Assembly (NCBI GenBank): GCA_019637645.1
Contig: JAHBVH010000108.1
Coordinates: 1 to 22,363, forward strand
DNA length: 22,363 bases
Direction of reading: 5' to 3'
From: Caldilineaceae bacterium
GTDB taxonomy: Bacteria; Chloroflexota; Anaerolineae; Caldilineales; Caldilineaceae
Within the stretch, counting starts at the first letter, position 1; the number at the start of each line of letters is the position of its first letter. Below the pieces are notes generated by a model. It made no database searches, was not told the DNA's origin, and worked only from the letters and a program-made list of their open reading frames with translations. Shown one piece after another: positions 1-9,600 of the stretch. Position numbers and translations under genes: made by a program.

Positions 1-372
1 AAGCGCGCCAGCCAGAATGGGGGCGCTGCCAATGGCGACCATCGTGCCCACGGCCACGCCGGTGCGGGCCACGCCGGTGAAGAAACAGAGTTGGTAGAGC
101 GCCATACTGGCCGCGGCAGCCAATGTGGCCCCCGCGGGCCAGCCCTGGCGCTGGCGAAGTCGCCCACGCAAGGCGGCCAGGAGCACCAGGGTTACGCCGC
201 CAATGGCTAGCCGCACGGCCCCAATGGCTAGAGGGTGGGTGTTGGGCGGGGCAAAGGCTTGGGCGGTGCCGGTGGTTCCCCAACAGACGGTTGCGGCCAG
301 TACCAGTAATTGGCCGCGCATTTCCGGTGAAAGGACGAGCTGAGTGCGTTGGGGGCTTCCTTCCGCTTTCAA
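1..372 (-). CDS. EamA/DMT-family transporter, N-terminal part (cut by window edge)
   Basis: Reading the minus strand from 372 to 1 gives 124 uninterrupted codons. After a short polar start come hydrophobic helices with the signatures LLVLAATVCWGTTGTAQAF, LAIGAVRLAIGG and GVAVGTMVAIGSAPI, which fit the first EamA domain of drug/metabolite-transporter-type exporters of small metabolites or amino acids. The C-terminal half lies outside the window. I place the start at a TTG (372-370) that overlaps the TGA of the upstream CoA-transferase gene (TTGA) and follows a purine run AAAGGGGG four bases away, which suggests translational coupling. An in-frame ATG at 321-319 is the alternative start. The substrate cannot be judged from this piece. 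Confidence 0.75.
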   Translation of the reverse strand, partial: MKAEGSPQRTQLVLSPEMRGQLLVLAATVCWGTTGTAQAFAPPNTHPLAIGAVRLAIGGVTLVLLAALRGRLRQRQGWPAGATLAAAASMALYQLCFFTGVARTGVAVGTMVAIGSAPILAGAL

Positions 373-1580
373 ATGACCCCCTTTGTGCGTAATTCTGCTA
401 TTGCTTCATTCGTGTAGCCAAGCATGGTGGCAAGGATCTCTTCACTCTGTTCACCTAATAGAGGTGGGGCTCTGCGGATGGTTGGCGGGGCTGCCCCGAG
501 TTTGAGGGGTGAACCGATGAGCGGTATGGGGCCAGTGACAGGATGGTGTACCGTTTGGAGCATTTGGCGTGCAGTGGTGTGTGGGTCGGCTAATACGGTC
601 GGAATGTCATTGACGGGGCTACAAGGTACCTCCACCGCCATCAACAAAGCATGCCACTCACCTTTGCTCCGCCCACGAAAGATGGTTTCTAGCGCCGGAA
701 TGAGGGTATCACGGTGGGCAACCCGCGCTGGATTGGTGGCAAAGCGGGCATCGGTGGCCCAATCTGGCTGATCGATAACCTGGCAAAGGCGGGCAAATTG
801 GCTGTCATTGCCCACCGCCAACATAAGCCAGCCATCCTGAGTGGGCATGGTCTGGTAGGGGACAATGGCGGCGTGGGCATTGCCGTAGCGCTTGGGGGGC
901 TCGCCAGAGACTAAGTAGCTGCTTGCCACGTTGGCTAGCCAGGCCAATTGGGTATCAAAGAGCGCGAGATCCAGATGTTGTCCCTCGCCTGTGTGATGGC
1001 GATGCTGGAGGGCCGCTAAAATGGCGATCACGGCGTTCATACCGGTGGTGATATCAACAATGGCAACCCCAACTTTGTAGGGTTCGCCGGGGCCAGCCGC
1101 GCTATCGGCTGGCCCCGTAATGCTCATAATGCCAGCTTCCGCTTCAATCGCAATATCATAGCCAGGGCGCTGGGCATAGGGGCCGGTTTGGCCATAGCCG
1201 GTAATTGAGCAATAAATAAGCCCTGGATTCAATTCGTGTAGTGAAGAATAGTCTAAACCCAAAGTTGCCATCGTCCCTACTTTAAAGTTCTCTACCAACA
1301 CATCGGCCCGTCGCACCAATTCGAGTAGAATCGCTTGTCCTTCGGCACTCTTGAGATCAAGCGTTAGGCTCTCCTTATTGCGGTTCACACAGAGAAAATA
1401 AGCGCTTTCACCATTTTCGGTAAAGGGTGGACCCCAGCGCCGCGTATCATCCCCCCGCCCCGGTTGTTCTACCTTGATCACGCGCGCGCCTAGATCCCCT
1501 AACATCATGGTGGCATAAGGGCCAGCCAAGACACGGGTCAGGTCAAGAACCAATAGATTAGAAAGGGTGCCATTATTCAT
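369..1580 (-). CDS. CaiB/BaiF (class III) CoA-transferase
   Basis: A 403-residue cytoplasmic protein of normal length for family III CoA-transferases, which move CoA between carboxylic acids through an aspartyl-CoA thioester. The N-terminus has the family signature DLTRVLAGPYATMMLGDLGA followed by KVEQPGRGDDTR. The central GYGQTGPYAQRPGYD motif is present (near 128-142), and the likely nucleophile is Asp176 in GVAIVDITTG. The N-terminal signature resembles succinate/dicarboxylate-type CoA-transferases, but the acid substrate is not determined; the family also serves formyl, carnitine, mesaconyl and aryl acids. The start is an ATG with only a weak upstream purine stretch. Its stop overlaps the start of the EamA-type exporter, so the two are probably co-transcribed, and a role for the exporter in moving a related acid is possible but inferred. 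Confidence 0.93.
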   Translation of the reverse strand: MNNGTLSNLLVLDLTRVLAGPYATMMLGDLGARVIKVEQPGRGDDTRRWGPPFTENGESAYFLCVNRNKESLTLDLKSAEGQAILLELVRRADVLVENFKVGTMATLGLDYSSLHELNPGLIYCSITGYGQTGPYAQRPGYDIAIEAEAGIMSITGPADSAAGPGEPYKVGVAIVDITTGMNAVIAILAALQHRHHTGEGQHLDLALFDTQLAWLANVASSYLVSGEPPKRYGNAHAAIVPYQTMPTQDGWLMLAVGNDSQFARLCQVIDQPDWATDARFATNPARVAHRDTLIPALETIFRGRSKGEWHALLMAVEVPCSPVNDIPTVLADPHTTARQMLQTVHHPVTGPIPLIGSPLKLGAAPPTIRRAPPLLGEQSEEILATMLGYTNEAIAELRTKGVI

Positions 1581-1694
1581 GGTTGCTTACTCGTTCCGCA
1601 ATTGCTTGTACACAGCAGGTGATGGTTACTTTGAAGCTAATGTTACTATCAGATCCTGCTCTCATGAAAATAGGTGGAAGAGGAAATGGTAGAA

Positions 1695-1752
1695 CCGTAA
1701 AACAGGTAGAGCGGTAGGATTTGATGTTCCTACCGCTCTACCTGTTTTACGG
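1695..1752. terminator. Long perfect hairpin between the CoA-transferase and hydrolase genes
   Basis: Bases 1695-1719 and 1728-1752 are exact reverse complements (25 bp) around an 8-base loop. The structure lies 28 bases beyond the stop of the hydrolase gene at 1780 and well upstream of the CoA-transferase start. No T-run follows on the minus strand, so classical intrinsic termination is uncertain. A 3'-end mRNA-stabilising hairpin or a small palindromic repeat are alternatives. The arms contain the internal near-repeat GGTAGAGCGGTAGG. Confidence 0.6.
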
Positions 1753-1779
1753 ATTTTATTTATCTATGGGTCTACGGTC

Positions 1780-2604
1780 TTACGCTTGCAGAAAAGCCAA
1801 CAGATCGGCGTTCAGCTGATCTTTGTGGGTATCGGTCAAGCCATGGGGTGCCCCCGGATAGACTTTGAGCGTGGCATGCTTGATGATCTTGGCTGAGGCC
1901 AACCCTGCTGCGCCAATCGGCACGACTTGGTCATCATCGCCATGGATGATCAGGGTCGGAATATCAAACTTTTTGAGATCTTCCCGAAAGTCGGTCTCGG
2001 AAAAGGCTTTGATACAATCATAGGTGTTCTTATGGCCCCCCATCATGCCTTGGAGCCAGAACCAGTCAATCGCGCCCTGTGATACCTTGGCACCGGGCCG
2101 GTTAAAGCCAAAGAAAGGTCCACTGGCTAAGTCTTTATAGAGCTGTGACCGATCAGCGACAGAACCCGCGCGAATGTTATCAAAGACTTCGCTAGGCAGC
2201 CCAGTTGGGTTATCCGCCGTCTTGAGCATTAAGGGAGGAACCGCGGAGATCAACCCGGCCTTGGCTACGCGGCCAGTGCCATGCCGGCCAATATAACGCG
2301 CTACTTCGCCGCCACCCGTCGAAAAGCCAAAGAGCACAGCCTTGTGTAGGTCCAATGTTTCGATCAGCGCGGCGAGGTCATCAGCATAGGTATTCATCTC
2401 ATTGCCGCCCCATGGCTGGCTGGATCGTCCATGCCCGCGTCGATCATGTGCAATGCAGCGATAACCATGCTCGGCGAGAAAGAGCATCTGCGCCTCCCAA
2501 CTATCCGCTGTCAGCGGCCAGCCGTGGCTAAAGACCACCGGTTGGCCTGTTCCCCAATCTTTGAAATAGATTGTCGTGCCGTCTGTTACAGTAATTGTAC
2601 CCAT
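1780..2604 (-). CDS. Alpha/beta hydrolase, cofactor-free haloperoxidase/perhydrolase-esterase type
   Basis: A 274-residue cytoplasmic alpha/beta hydrolase close to the bacterial non-heme chloroperoxidase / arylesterase group, which hydrolyses esters and can form peracids. The oxyanion region is FSHGWPL (25-31). The nucleophile is Ser95 in [17 protein letters not shown], the acid is Asp225 in HGDDDQVVP, and His254 in [10 protein letters not shown] completes the triad. The length and the end LLAFLQA match the family. A strong AAGGAGAT ribosome-binding site lies 6 bases before the ATG. It has no signal peptide. It stands alone between two minus-strand genes with a large hairpin downstream. The physiological substrate cannot be told from sequence, and true haloperoxidase activity is often incidental in this family. 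Confidence 0.93.
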   Translation of the reverse strand: MGTITVTDGTTIYFKDWGTGQPVVFSHGWPLTADSWEAQMLFLAEHGYRCIAHDRRGHGRSSQPWGGNEMNTYADDLAALIETLDLHKAVLFGFSTGGGEVARYIGRHGTGRVAKAGLISAVPPLMLKTADNPTGLPSEVFDNIRAGSVADRSQLYKDLASGPFFGFNRPGAKVSQGAIDWFWLQGMMGGHKNTYDCIKAFSETDFREDLKKFDIPTLIIHGDDDQVVPIGAAGLASAKIIKHATLKVYPGAPHGLTDTHKDQLNADLLAFLQA

Positions 2605-2671
2605 GGTGAGATCTCCTTACCATCACGATAGATTACGCTGTTCAATAACCACTACTCATAGCGATAGCGGC

Positions 2672-2688
2672 GTGTAAGCGCGCTACAC
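2672..2688 (-). terminator. Short inverted repeat across the end of the transposase fragment
   Basis: GTGTA (2672-2676) and TACAC (2684-2688) pair around a GC-rich centre; the TAG stop at 2685-2683 lies inside the structure. It has no T-tract. It is short enough to occur by chance, and is listed because other gene ends in the window show the same arrangement. Confidence 0.3.
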
Positions 2689-3264
2689 TTGCTCACTTTC
2701 CAGTGGAGCGGGGCCGGTGGAACGGGGCAGTCGGTGAGCTGGCCGCAGAATATAGCCTAGCTCAGCCAGCTTCTTGCGAATGGTCGCGACACAGGGCAAA
2801 GACTCAACGGAATAGGCCTTTTCTTCTCGCAATTGGCGACGAATTTGGAGGACACTAAGCCCCAGCACGAAGCGCCGCACCGGTGATTGGGGAGAATGTT
2901 GGGGAGAATGTTGACCATCTTCTGTCGGCACAGGAGCCATCCCCCCATTTTCAGAAGCCCCATTGTTGCTGAGGGCCTGCTCGATTAATGTACCTAAATC
3001 GGTGAGTAAATGAGGTAAGCGTTCCTCTATTCGTTTGCGGCCGCGCGCCGAGAAGCGATCCGAATGGTGGATTCCACTCTGTAGCTCGCTCAACCCTTTG
3101 CGAATCGTGCGGCGATTCCAACCAAGGGTCCGTTCGACATAGCGCTGACCACCATGGCCTAAGGTTTGGACAATCCGTGCCATATAGATGCGCCGCTCAC
3201 TGCCTTTAAGGGTTTTCGCCGTTTCTTGATAGATGTGCCGCTCTGCTTCGGTCAGTTCGATCAT
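2683..3264 (-). CDS. ISAzo13-type transposase N-terminal fragment (DNA-binding part only)
   Basis: The protein (193 residues from ATG 3264; 198 from ATG 3279) matches the N-terminal part of ISAzo13-like transposases (later followed by a PF07592-type DDE domain) as I know them. It has an acidic LTEAERHIYQET start, a helix-turn-helix region LGHGGQRYVERTLGWNRRTI, the RKGLSELQSGI segment, RGRKRIEERLPHLL, then QIRRQLREEKAYSVESLPCV and TIRKKLAELGYILRP. Full transposases continue for about 200 more residues with the catalytic acids; here the frame ends in an unrelated proline-rich tail 78 bases before the next gene. It is therefore either a decayed insertion sequence or a surviving DNA-binding remnant. 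The reading frame is open with no internal stops. I prefer the ATG at 3264 because GGAAAG sits 7 bases before it, while the ATG at 3279 has no ribosome-binding site. No terminal inverted repeats could be assigned. Confidence 0.75.
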   Translation of the reverse strand: MIELTEAERHIYQETAKTLKGSERRIYMARIVQTLGHGGQRYVERTLGWNRRTIRKGLSELQSGIHHSDRFSARGRKRIEERLPHLLTDLGTLIEQALSNNGASENGGMAPVPTEDGQHSPQHSPQSPVRRFVLGLSVLQIRRQLREEKAYSVESLPCVATIRKKLAELGYILRPAHRLPRSTGPAPLESEQV

Positions 3265-3395
3265 TGTTGCACTTTCCATCGGGGGTAAAACCCTTCACGA
3301 ACAGGGCGAAGTGCCTGAGGGCGCTTTTGACTGTTTGCTGCCGGATTTATCCGATGCTTATAGGTTGAAGTCTCTATAAAACTATGGTACGATCG

Positions 3396-3435
3396 GCGTT
3401 ACCCACGGCTACTCGACTGTATCTATGGGTAACGC
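3396..3435. promoter_or_regulatory. 10-bp perfect inverted repeat, candidate operator
   Basis: GCGTTACCCA at 3396-3405 is mirrored exactly by TGGGTAACGC at 3426-3435, with a 20-base spacer. The half-site centres are 30 bases apart, about three helical turns. It sits 26 bases left of the GTGTGY array, in the control region shared by the transposase fragment and the STAND gene. It could be an operator for a dimeric regulator or a remnant terminal repeat of the IS. I did not see a second copy in the window. Confidence 0.45.
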
Positions 3436-3460
3436 AAGCATATCCTGTTTGGCCCAGGAT

Positions 3461-3513
3461 GTCAGTGTGTTTCAGTGTGCATTCAGCGGATCGGCTAGTG
3501 TGCTTCTGTGTGC
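3461..3513 (+). promoter_or_regulatory. Four-site GTGTGY array, copy 1 (upstream of STAND regulator)
   Basis: GTGTGT at 3465-3470 and GTGTGC at 3475-3480, 3498-3503 and 3508-3513 give the pattern 6-N4-6-N17-6-N4-6. The sites start 10, 23 and 10 bases apart, so they lie roughly on one face of the helix. GTCA precedes the first site and ATTCA follows the second. The same pattern with the same spacings recurs at 12029-12077. It lies about 160 bases before the start codon of the STAND regulator and about 48 bases before a weak candidate -35. It looks like a cooperative binding array; the binding protein is not known. Confidence 0.65.
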
Positions 3514-3560
3514 ATTTTATCAGCGTAGTCCAGCCTCTCCATTTTTTCCTCAAAACCAAG

Positions 3561-3590
3561 TTGTTCGCGTGTTCAGCAAGCAATGATAAG
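3561..3590 (+). promoter_or_regulatory. Weak candidate promoter for the STAND regulator gene
   Basis: TTGTTC (3561-3566) is followed after 18 bases by GATAAG (3585-3590); a second GATAAA lies at 3595-3600. The hexamers match the sigma70 consensus poorly, as would be expected of an activator-dependent promoter, and the GTGTGY array lies just upstream. This is a guess by position. Confidence 0.3.
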
Positions 3591-3671
3591 AGATGATAAA
3601 CAACGTAGAAAGTGAGACGTGGATGCCATGTTGGGATCATTTTTTCTTTCAGACCTTGTGAGGAAACCCCT

Positions 3672-6600
3672 GTGACACCGAAGCCGCGTTACCCTGTTCG
3701 GAATTATGCCGTCGGCCAACTTTTATTTACCCTGCGCCGCCGCGCCCAACTTACCCAAGCTGAGTTGGGCGCGCATGTTGGCGTGCATCGGCGCAGTATA
3801 CAGAAATGGGAGAGTGGCGAAACCTATCCAACCGCCGACAATTTGCGTACACTGATTCAGGCTCTCCTCCAATTAGCGGTCTTTACACCAACAACCGCCC
3901 TTGATGAAGTTACCGCGCTTTGGGAGCTGATCAGCCAACATTCGCCGCAACAATTTCCGCCCTTTGATCGCACTTGGTTTGTACAGCTATCCGCGGTTGC
4001 GTCGGAAGGGCCACCACAGCTGGCAGAGCCAGCACCCACCACAAAGCCAATGCAAGAACTGCCCATACAAGGCATGCCGCTGGTGGGGCGTACATCTGAA
4101 CGGAAGGCGATTGCCCATTTACTGACGAACCCGGCCTGCCGCCTCCTGACACTGCTCGGACCAGGCGGTATTGGCAAAACGCGTTTGGCAGCGGCCATTG
4201 CCGCCGAGCACCGATCGTTCTTCCGGGATGGGGTTGCCTTTGTTCCGTTGGCGTCGGCTGTTACCCAAAACCAAGTTATTACGGCGCTCATCGAAGCTCT
4301 GCCCCTGGCCCTCACGGCCCAGACGCCTGCCCGCAGCAATCCGCTTACGGCCTTGCTGGATTACGTACGCCCCTTGCAGATGCTTCTCGTGCTTGATGAT
4401 TTTGAGCATCTCCTGCACGAGGGAGTTGACCTCGTCTCTGCCCTGATCCAGGCCGCCCCACAGCTTACGATCCTAGTCACCTCACGGGCGCGCCTGAATC
4501 TTCAGGCTGAATGGCTCTTTGATGTCAAGGGGCTTCCTTACCCTGTTAGCGATAGCCATGGTCACCTGCCGCTGCTCAGCACGGCTGAATGGCACAGCTA
4601 TAGTGCTATCGAACTCTTTCTGCTGCGGGCAACGCAACTGCAACCCGACCTTGTCCCCTCGGCGGCAATGTTCGCTGCGATCGGGCGTATCTGTCAGCAG
4701 GTAGCTGGTATCCCACTTGCCATTGAGCTAGCCGCCGCGACGGTACGCACCCTGCCGGTAGCCGAGATTGAGCAGGCCATTGGCATTCATGTCGATAGTT
4801 TGGCGACAACTTTTCATGATGTGCCCTCCCGTCATCGTACCTTACGCGCGGTCTTTGACCATTCTTGGCATCTCCTCAGCGAGGCCGAGCGCATCTTAGT
4901 CAGTCGGTTATCGATCTTCCGTGGCGGCTGGAATCAGACCGCTGTAGAAGCCATTTGTCATCACCTATCTCGGCAAAATGAGCACAGTTGGCGCTTCTCC
5001 CCCCCGATTTTGGCCGCGCTAGTCGATAAGTCCTTAGTCCGCCGCGAGGTGAGCACGGCCCATTCCAATGATACGTCACAAGATGCGTCACGCGCTGCGG
5101 GGACAAGCCAACCGCGCTTTGGCATGCTTGAGCCTATTCGTGAATATGCCTGGGAACAGCTTGTCGCCCTCGGTGAGGATCGACTGTTACAGCGTGCCCA
5201 TGCAAGCTATTATCTCACCCTAGCCGAAGCCGCCGCCGCGCAATGGGCAGGACCAACGGCAGCTGCCACCATTGCCCAACTTGACCTAGAACGGGACAAT
5301 CTGCGCGCCGCCCTCCAATGGACGCGCGATAGCCAAGAAGCCGTCGGTGCGCGCACTCCCCAATTCCTGGGTCTACAGCTCGCTGGCGCACTGGTAAAGT
5401 TCTGGCGACGGCGTGGTCTGCTCACCGAGGGACGTGCTTGGCTCGCAGAGTTCCTCGCGCTCACAGAGAAACAGTCACAGGATACGGATTCACCCGATCC
5501 AGGCTTTTATGCCGCCCGCTTGCGGGCCCTGGTTGGCGCGGCTTGGCTGGCATCTGATCAGCACGACTATGAGCGGGCCACCCAGCTTTTTGAAGAGAGC
5601 CTGCTCTTGCGCCGGGCCTTAGGCCAGCGCGAGGAAGATACCCAATTACTGGTCAATCAGGCCCTTCAGGCGCGGTCAATGGGTGCCTATCGGCGTGCGA
5701 CTACCCTATTGGAAGATGCCTTGGCCCACCAGCGCGCCTTGGGCAATCGGGGCAGCCTAGGCAGTTTTGGCATTGGTCAATCGCTCTTCCTCTTGGGGTT
5801 AGTACGGCGTGAACAGGGCGATTTTACACAAGCAATGGCCCTTTTTGAGGAATGTGTACAGCTCCATCGGGCTTTGGCGGATCGGGAGGGATTGGCCATG
5901 GGCCTGTTAGCCCTGAGTGACATTGCCCGCGATCAGGGTAACGCAGCCCAAGCGCGCCACTATGCCGCGCAAAGCTTGCTGATCTTGCGTGAATTGGAGG
6001 CCAAGTGGGCGATTGGCTTTGTGCTCAATAATTTGGCGTTGGCAGCCTACCAAAGCGATGATTTCCCAGCCGCACGCCCTCTAATCAATGAGAGCGTTGC
6101 TCTCTTCCGCGCCCAAAAGGCCGCTGGCAGTCTTGCAGAAGCGCTCATTACCCTCGGCCAAATTTTGCAAGCACAGCAACAGTGGGCCGCGGCCCAAACA
6201 GCCTTGCTCGAATCTCTCCAGCTGGCCTGGTCCGTCGGGCCGCGCCTGATGATCGCAATGGCGCTGGAAGCCCTTGCGCGTCTGACTGCCCAGCTCACCA
6301 CCCAGCGCATCATTGCGCCGGCCAGCACACAGGAAACAGCGCTGGCCGTGTCTATGCTCGCCGCCGCGGCCATGTTACGGGTAGAGATGGGGACGCCGCT
6401 GCGCCCAGTCGATCAAGCGGCAAACGAACAGACTTTGGCTACATTGCGCAGCCGCTTGGGCGCAACGGCGGTCGCTACCCTTTGGGCCCAAGCCAGAACC
6501 TTCCCGCTAGCCGATCTCATGGCGCGCCTACTGACAACCGGTACGACTATCACTGAACAGCCCAACGAACCAACCCCGCCCCTCACTTTGCTCGCGCGAC

Positions 6601-9600
6601 CAACTTTGCCCGAGCAGTCAATGGCGCGCGTTGATTGGGGATTGGCCCAAGATGTGCCCGTGCTCTATGGGCGCACCGATGAACTGGCAACGCTAACGCA
6701 TTGGGGTGTTGGCGAGCAGTGTCGGGTTATGAGTATTATCGGGCTTGGCGGCATTGGGAAAACTAGCTTGGCCGTTACCTTTGGGCGTCAGCACCTAGCG
6801 CACTTTTCGGTTATCATCTTCCGCTCCTTAGGCGAAGCCCCACCCTTGCTGGATCTACTCGACCAGTTGATTCACGGCCTTTCCACCGGACAAAGTGTGG
6901 CACCAACGCCGCTTGGCGAGAAATTGGCTCTCCTGATCACGCTCTTGCGGCAACAACGCGCTTTGCTGATCTTAGATAACCTGGAAACGCTTTTGCAGGC
7001 TGGGGCAACGCACGCTGCTTACCTGCCGGGCTATGAGGGGTATGGAACCCTCTTCAAGACTATCGGCGAGACGGCCCACCAAAGTTGTTTATTGCTCACC
7101 AGCCGTGAGCGCCCGCACGAGCTTGCTGCGCTCGAAGGACCGCGTAATCCTGTGCGTAGCCTACGGTTAACTGGACTGACAGCAGCGGCATGCCAAGCCT
7201 TGCTCGCCGACCAAGATCTGGTTGGAACAGCGGGCGAGGCAGCCGCCTTAGCACAGCGCTACGGTGGAAATCCACTGGCCTTAAAGTTGGTGGCCGAACC
7301 GATCCGTGCCTTGTTCAGCGGGAATGTCGCGGCCTTTCTCACCGAGGGCGATCTCTTTTTCAATGGGGTTGGTCAGCTGTTAGCGCAACAGATCAGCCGG
7401 GCAACCCCCGTGGAGCAACAGCTCCTCGCCTGGCTAGCCATTGGCCGCGAACCGATTACCCTTGAACAACTCATGGCCGCCCTCGCTGAAAGCGCGCCGC
7501 GCGAAGCGACGCCCCGGACGTTAACGCGCGCCACCGTCTTGACGGCCCTCCATGCCCTCTGGCAGCGTAATCTGATTGAACTAGGTCAAACGCATTTGAC
7601 CTTTACCTTGCAGCGCGTGGTCCTAGAATATCTGACGGAACATCTGATTACAAGCATCTCTGATGAATTACTCAATCATACCTTCGTTGCGGTGTCCCGT
7701 TACGCGTTGGTGCAGGCAACGGCCAAAGAATACATACGCCATAGCCAAGAACGGTTACTTGCCAACCCTATCTTGGAACGCCTAGTCGCCTTCTACGGCG
7801 GTTCTGAACAGTTTGCCGAAGAAATCTTGGCGCGGTTGGCAATGCTGCGCGCCAAACCCCTCATGGAACAAGGCTACGCACCAGGCAACTTGATCAATTT
7901 GTTACGTCTCCTACGGGGACACTTACGCGGCTTAGATCTCACTCGTCTCGCCATCCGACAGGCCTATTTACAAGGCGTTGAGTTACGCGATAGTACCCTA
8001 GCGGATGCCTTTGTTCGAGACACCCTCTTCACCGATACCTTTGATGTCATGACCGCGGTCACCATCAGCCGCGATGGTTCGGCTTGGGCCGCGATTAGTC
8101 GCCGTGGCGAAGTGTGGATCTGGCGGGCTGATCATCATCCCACTGATCATCATCCCACTGATCATCATCCCACTGGGCCTATCACCTTTCACCGTACTTG
8201 GCAGGCGCACACCGCCCTAGCCTGGACCTTAGCCTTCAGCCCTGACGGTGGAACGTTGGCGAGTGGCAGTTGGGATGGCACGATCAAGCTATGGGAGGTT
8301 GCCACGGGCACATTGCGGTGGGTAGGGCGACATACGGGTCAAGTGAATCGAGTTGCCTTTGCCGCGGATGGTCACCGTGTTGCTAGTTGTGGGAGTGATG
8401 GCGTGGTTCGGCTGTGGGATGTACAGAGCGGACAGTTGCTGCAAGCGTTGGCTCATCCTGATCCCGTGGCGGTGATTGCTTGGTCACCAACCCACCAGTT
8501 GCTGGTTAGTGGTGATCTGGCTGGTGTGTTACGCTGTTGGGCGCTTCAAGAGGCATCCGCGGTAGGAACCTGTGTGCAGACGCTGCGCGAACATACGACT
8601 TGGGTGGATGGCTTGGCCTTTACACCCAATGGCCTTCTCCTCGCCAGCGCCAGCTATGACGGCACTGTCAAATTATGGGATCTCGTGCCGCCACTGCACA
8701 ACCAGGCATCGGCAGAACCCAAAGTGTGGCTACGCCTTCAGGAAACGCTTACTACGCAATTAGCTTGGGCGCATCGGCTGAGTTGGAGTGCAGATGGACG
8801 GCTTCTTGCCAGTTGTAGCTTTGATCGCATTATCTGGCTTTGGGATAGAGAAGCGCGCCATTACCGCGTTCCACTCCAAGGCCATTTGGCCGTCGTCTAC
8901 GATATTGCCATGACGCCAGATAGCACGCGGCTATTTAGCTGTAGTGAAGATGGCTCGTTACGCATCTGGGATTTGACCAATGGTCAGTGCATGCATGTCA
9001 TGACGGGCTACACCGGAGCGCTCTATGATGTAGATTGGAATCCCAGTGAATCTCATCAAGTTGCAAGTGTGGGAACCGATGCCAGTGTGACACTCTATGC
9101 GGTTATGACGAGCGCCGCCGCAACAGATAGGCTGCAGCCGCCCGCCCAAGTATTGCGCGGGCATACCAATAGTGTCTTTGGCGTCAGTTGGAGTCCCAAT
9201 GGGCGCTGGATCGCTAGTAGTGAATTGGATAATGCCATTCGGCTTTGGGATACAAAAGCCCCAGGAGGCGTGTTGGTACTCCAGCACACTGCGGACCCGA
9301 CCAACCTGTTCTATGGCATTACGTGGAGTCCCGACAGTCAACGGCTGGCGAGTGGCACGGCAAAACATGGCATTATAGTATGGGATATCCAACGACAACA
9401 GCCGCTCTGGCAAGGAGCGCCGCCGCTGAACAAGATCCGCCAAGTGGCCTGGCACCCGACGGTTGACCTCATTGCTGGCGGTGGCGAGGATGGGATTGTC
9501 TACCTCTGGGATGCTGCTACGGGCGCAATCGTGAACCAGTTGCGCGGCCACGAGAGCATGATTACCCGCCTTGTATGGAACCCTGCTGGCACCCTTTTGG

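Larger units (their letters stand above)
3280..3671. other. 392-base divergent intergenic region with several candidate control sites
   Basis: This is the largest gap in the window, lying between the minus-strand transposase fragment and the plus-strand STAND regulator gene. Besides the sites listed separately it holds a 12-base palindrome CGGATTTATCCG (3342-3353) and an AT-rich stretch around 3376-3383. The short open frames here look like chance: low complexity, no ribosome-binding site, and one lies over the repeated GTGTGY array. No RNA gene is recognisable. Confidence 0.7.

Noticed and set aside
123..392. Two overlapping plus-strand frames of 72-89 codons
   Set aside because: The minus strand encodes a clear EamA-type membrane protein there; the plus frames are Arg/Pro/Gly-rich shadows.
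3384..3596. 70-codon open frame on the plus strand in the large intergenic gap
   Set aside because: No ribosome-binding site, a composition unlike neighbouring proteins, and it is made largely of the GTGTGY array; the corresponding region around the other array does not keep the frame.
8129..8173. Short repeat array as a possible CRISPR
   Set aside because: The units are 15 bases long with no spacers, and lie inside a coding frame.
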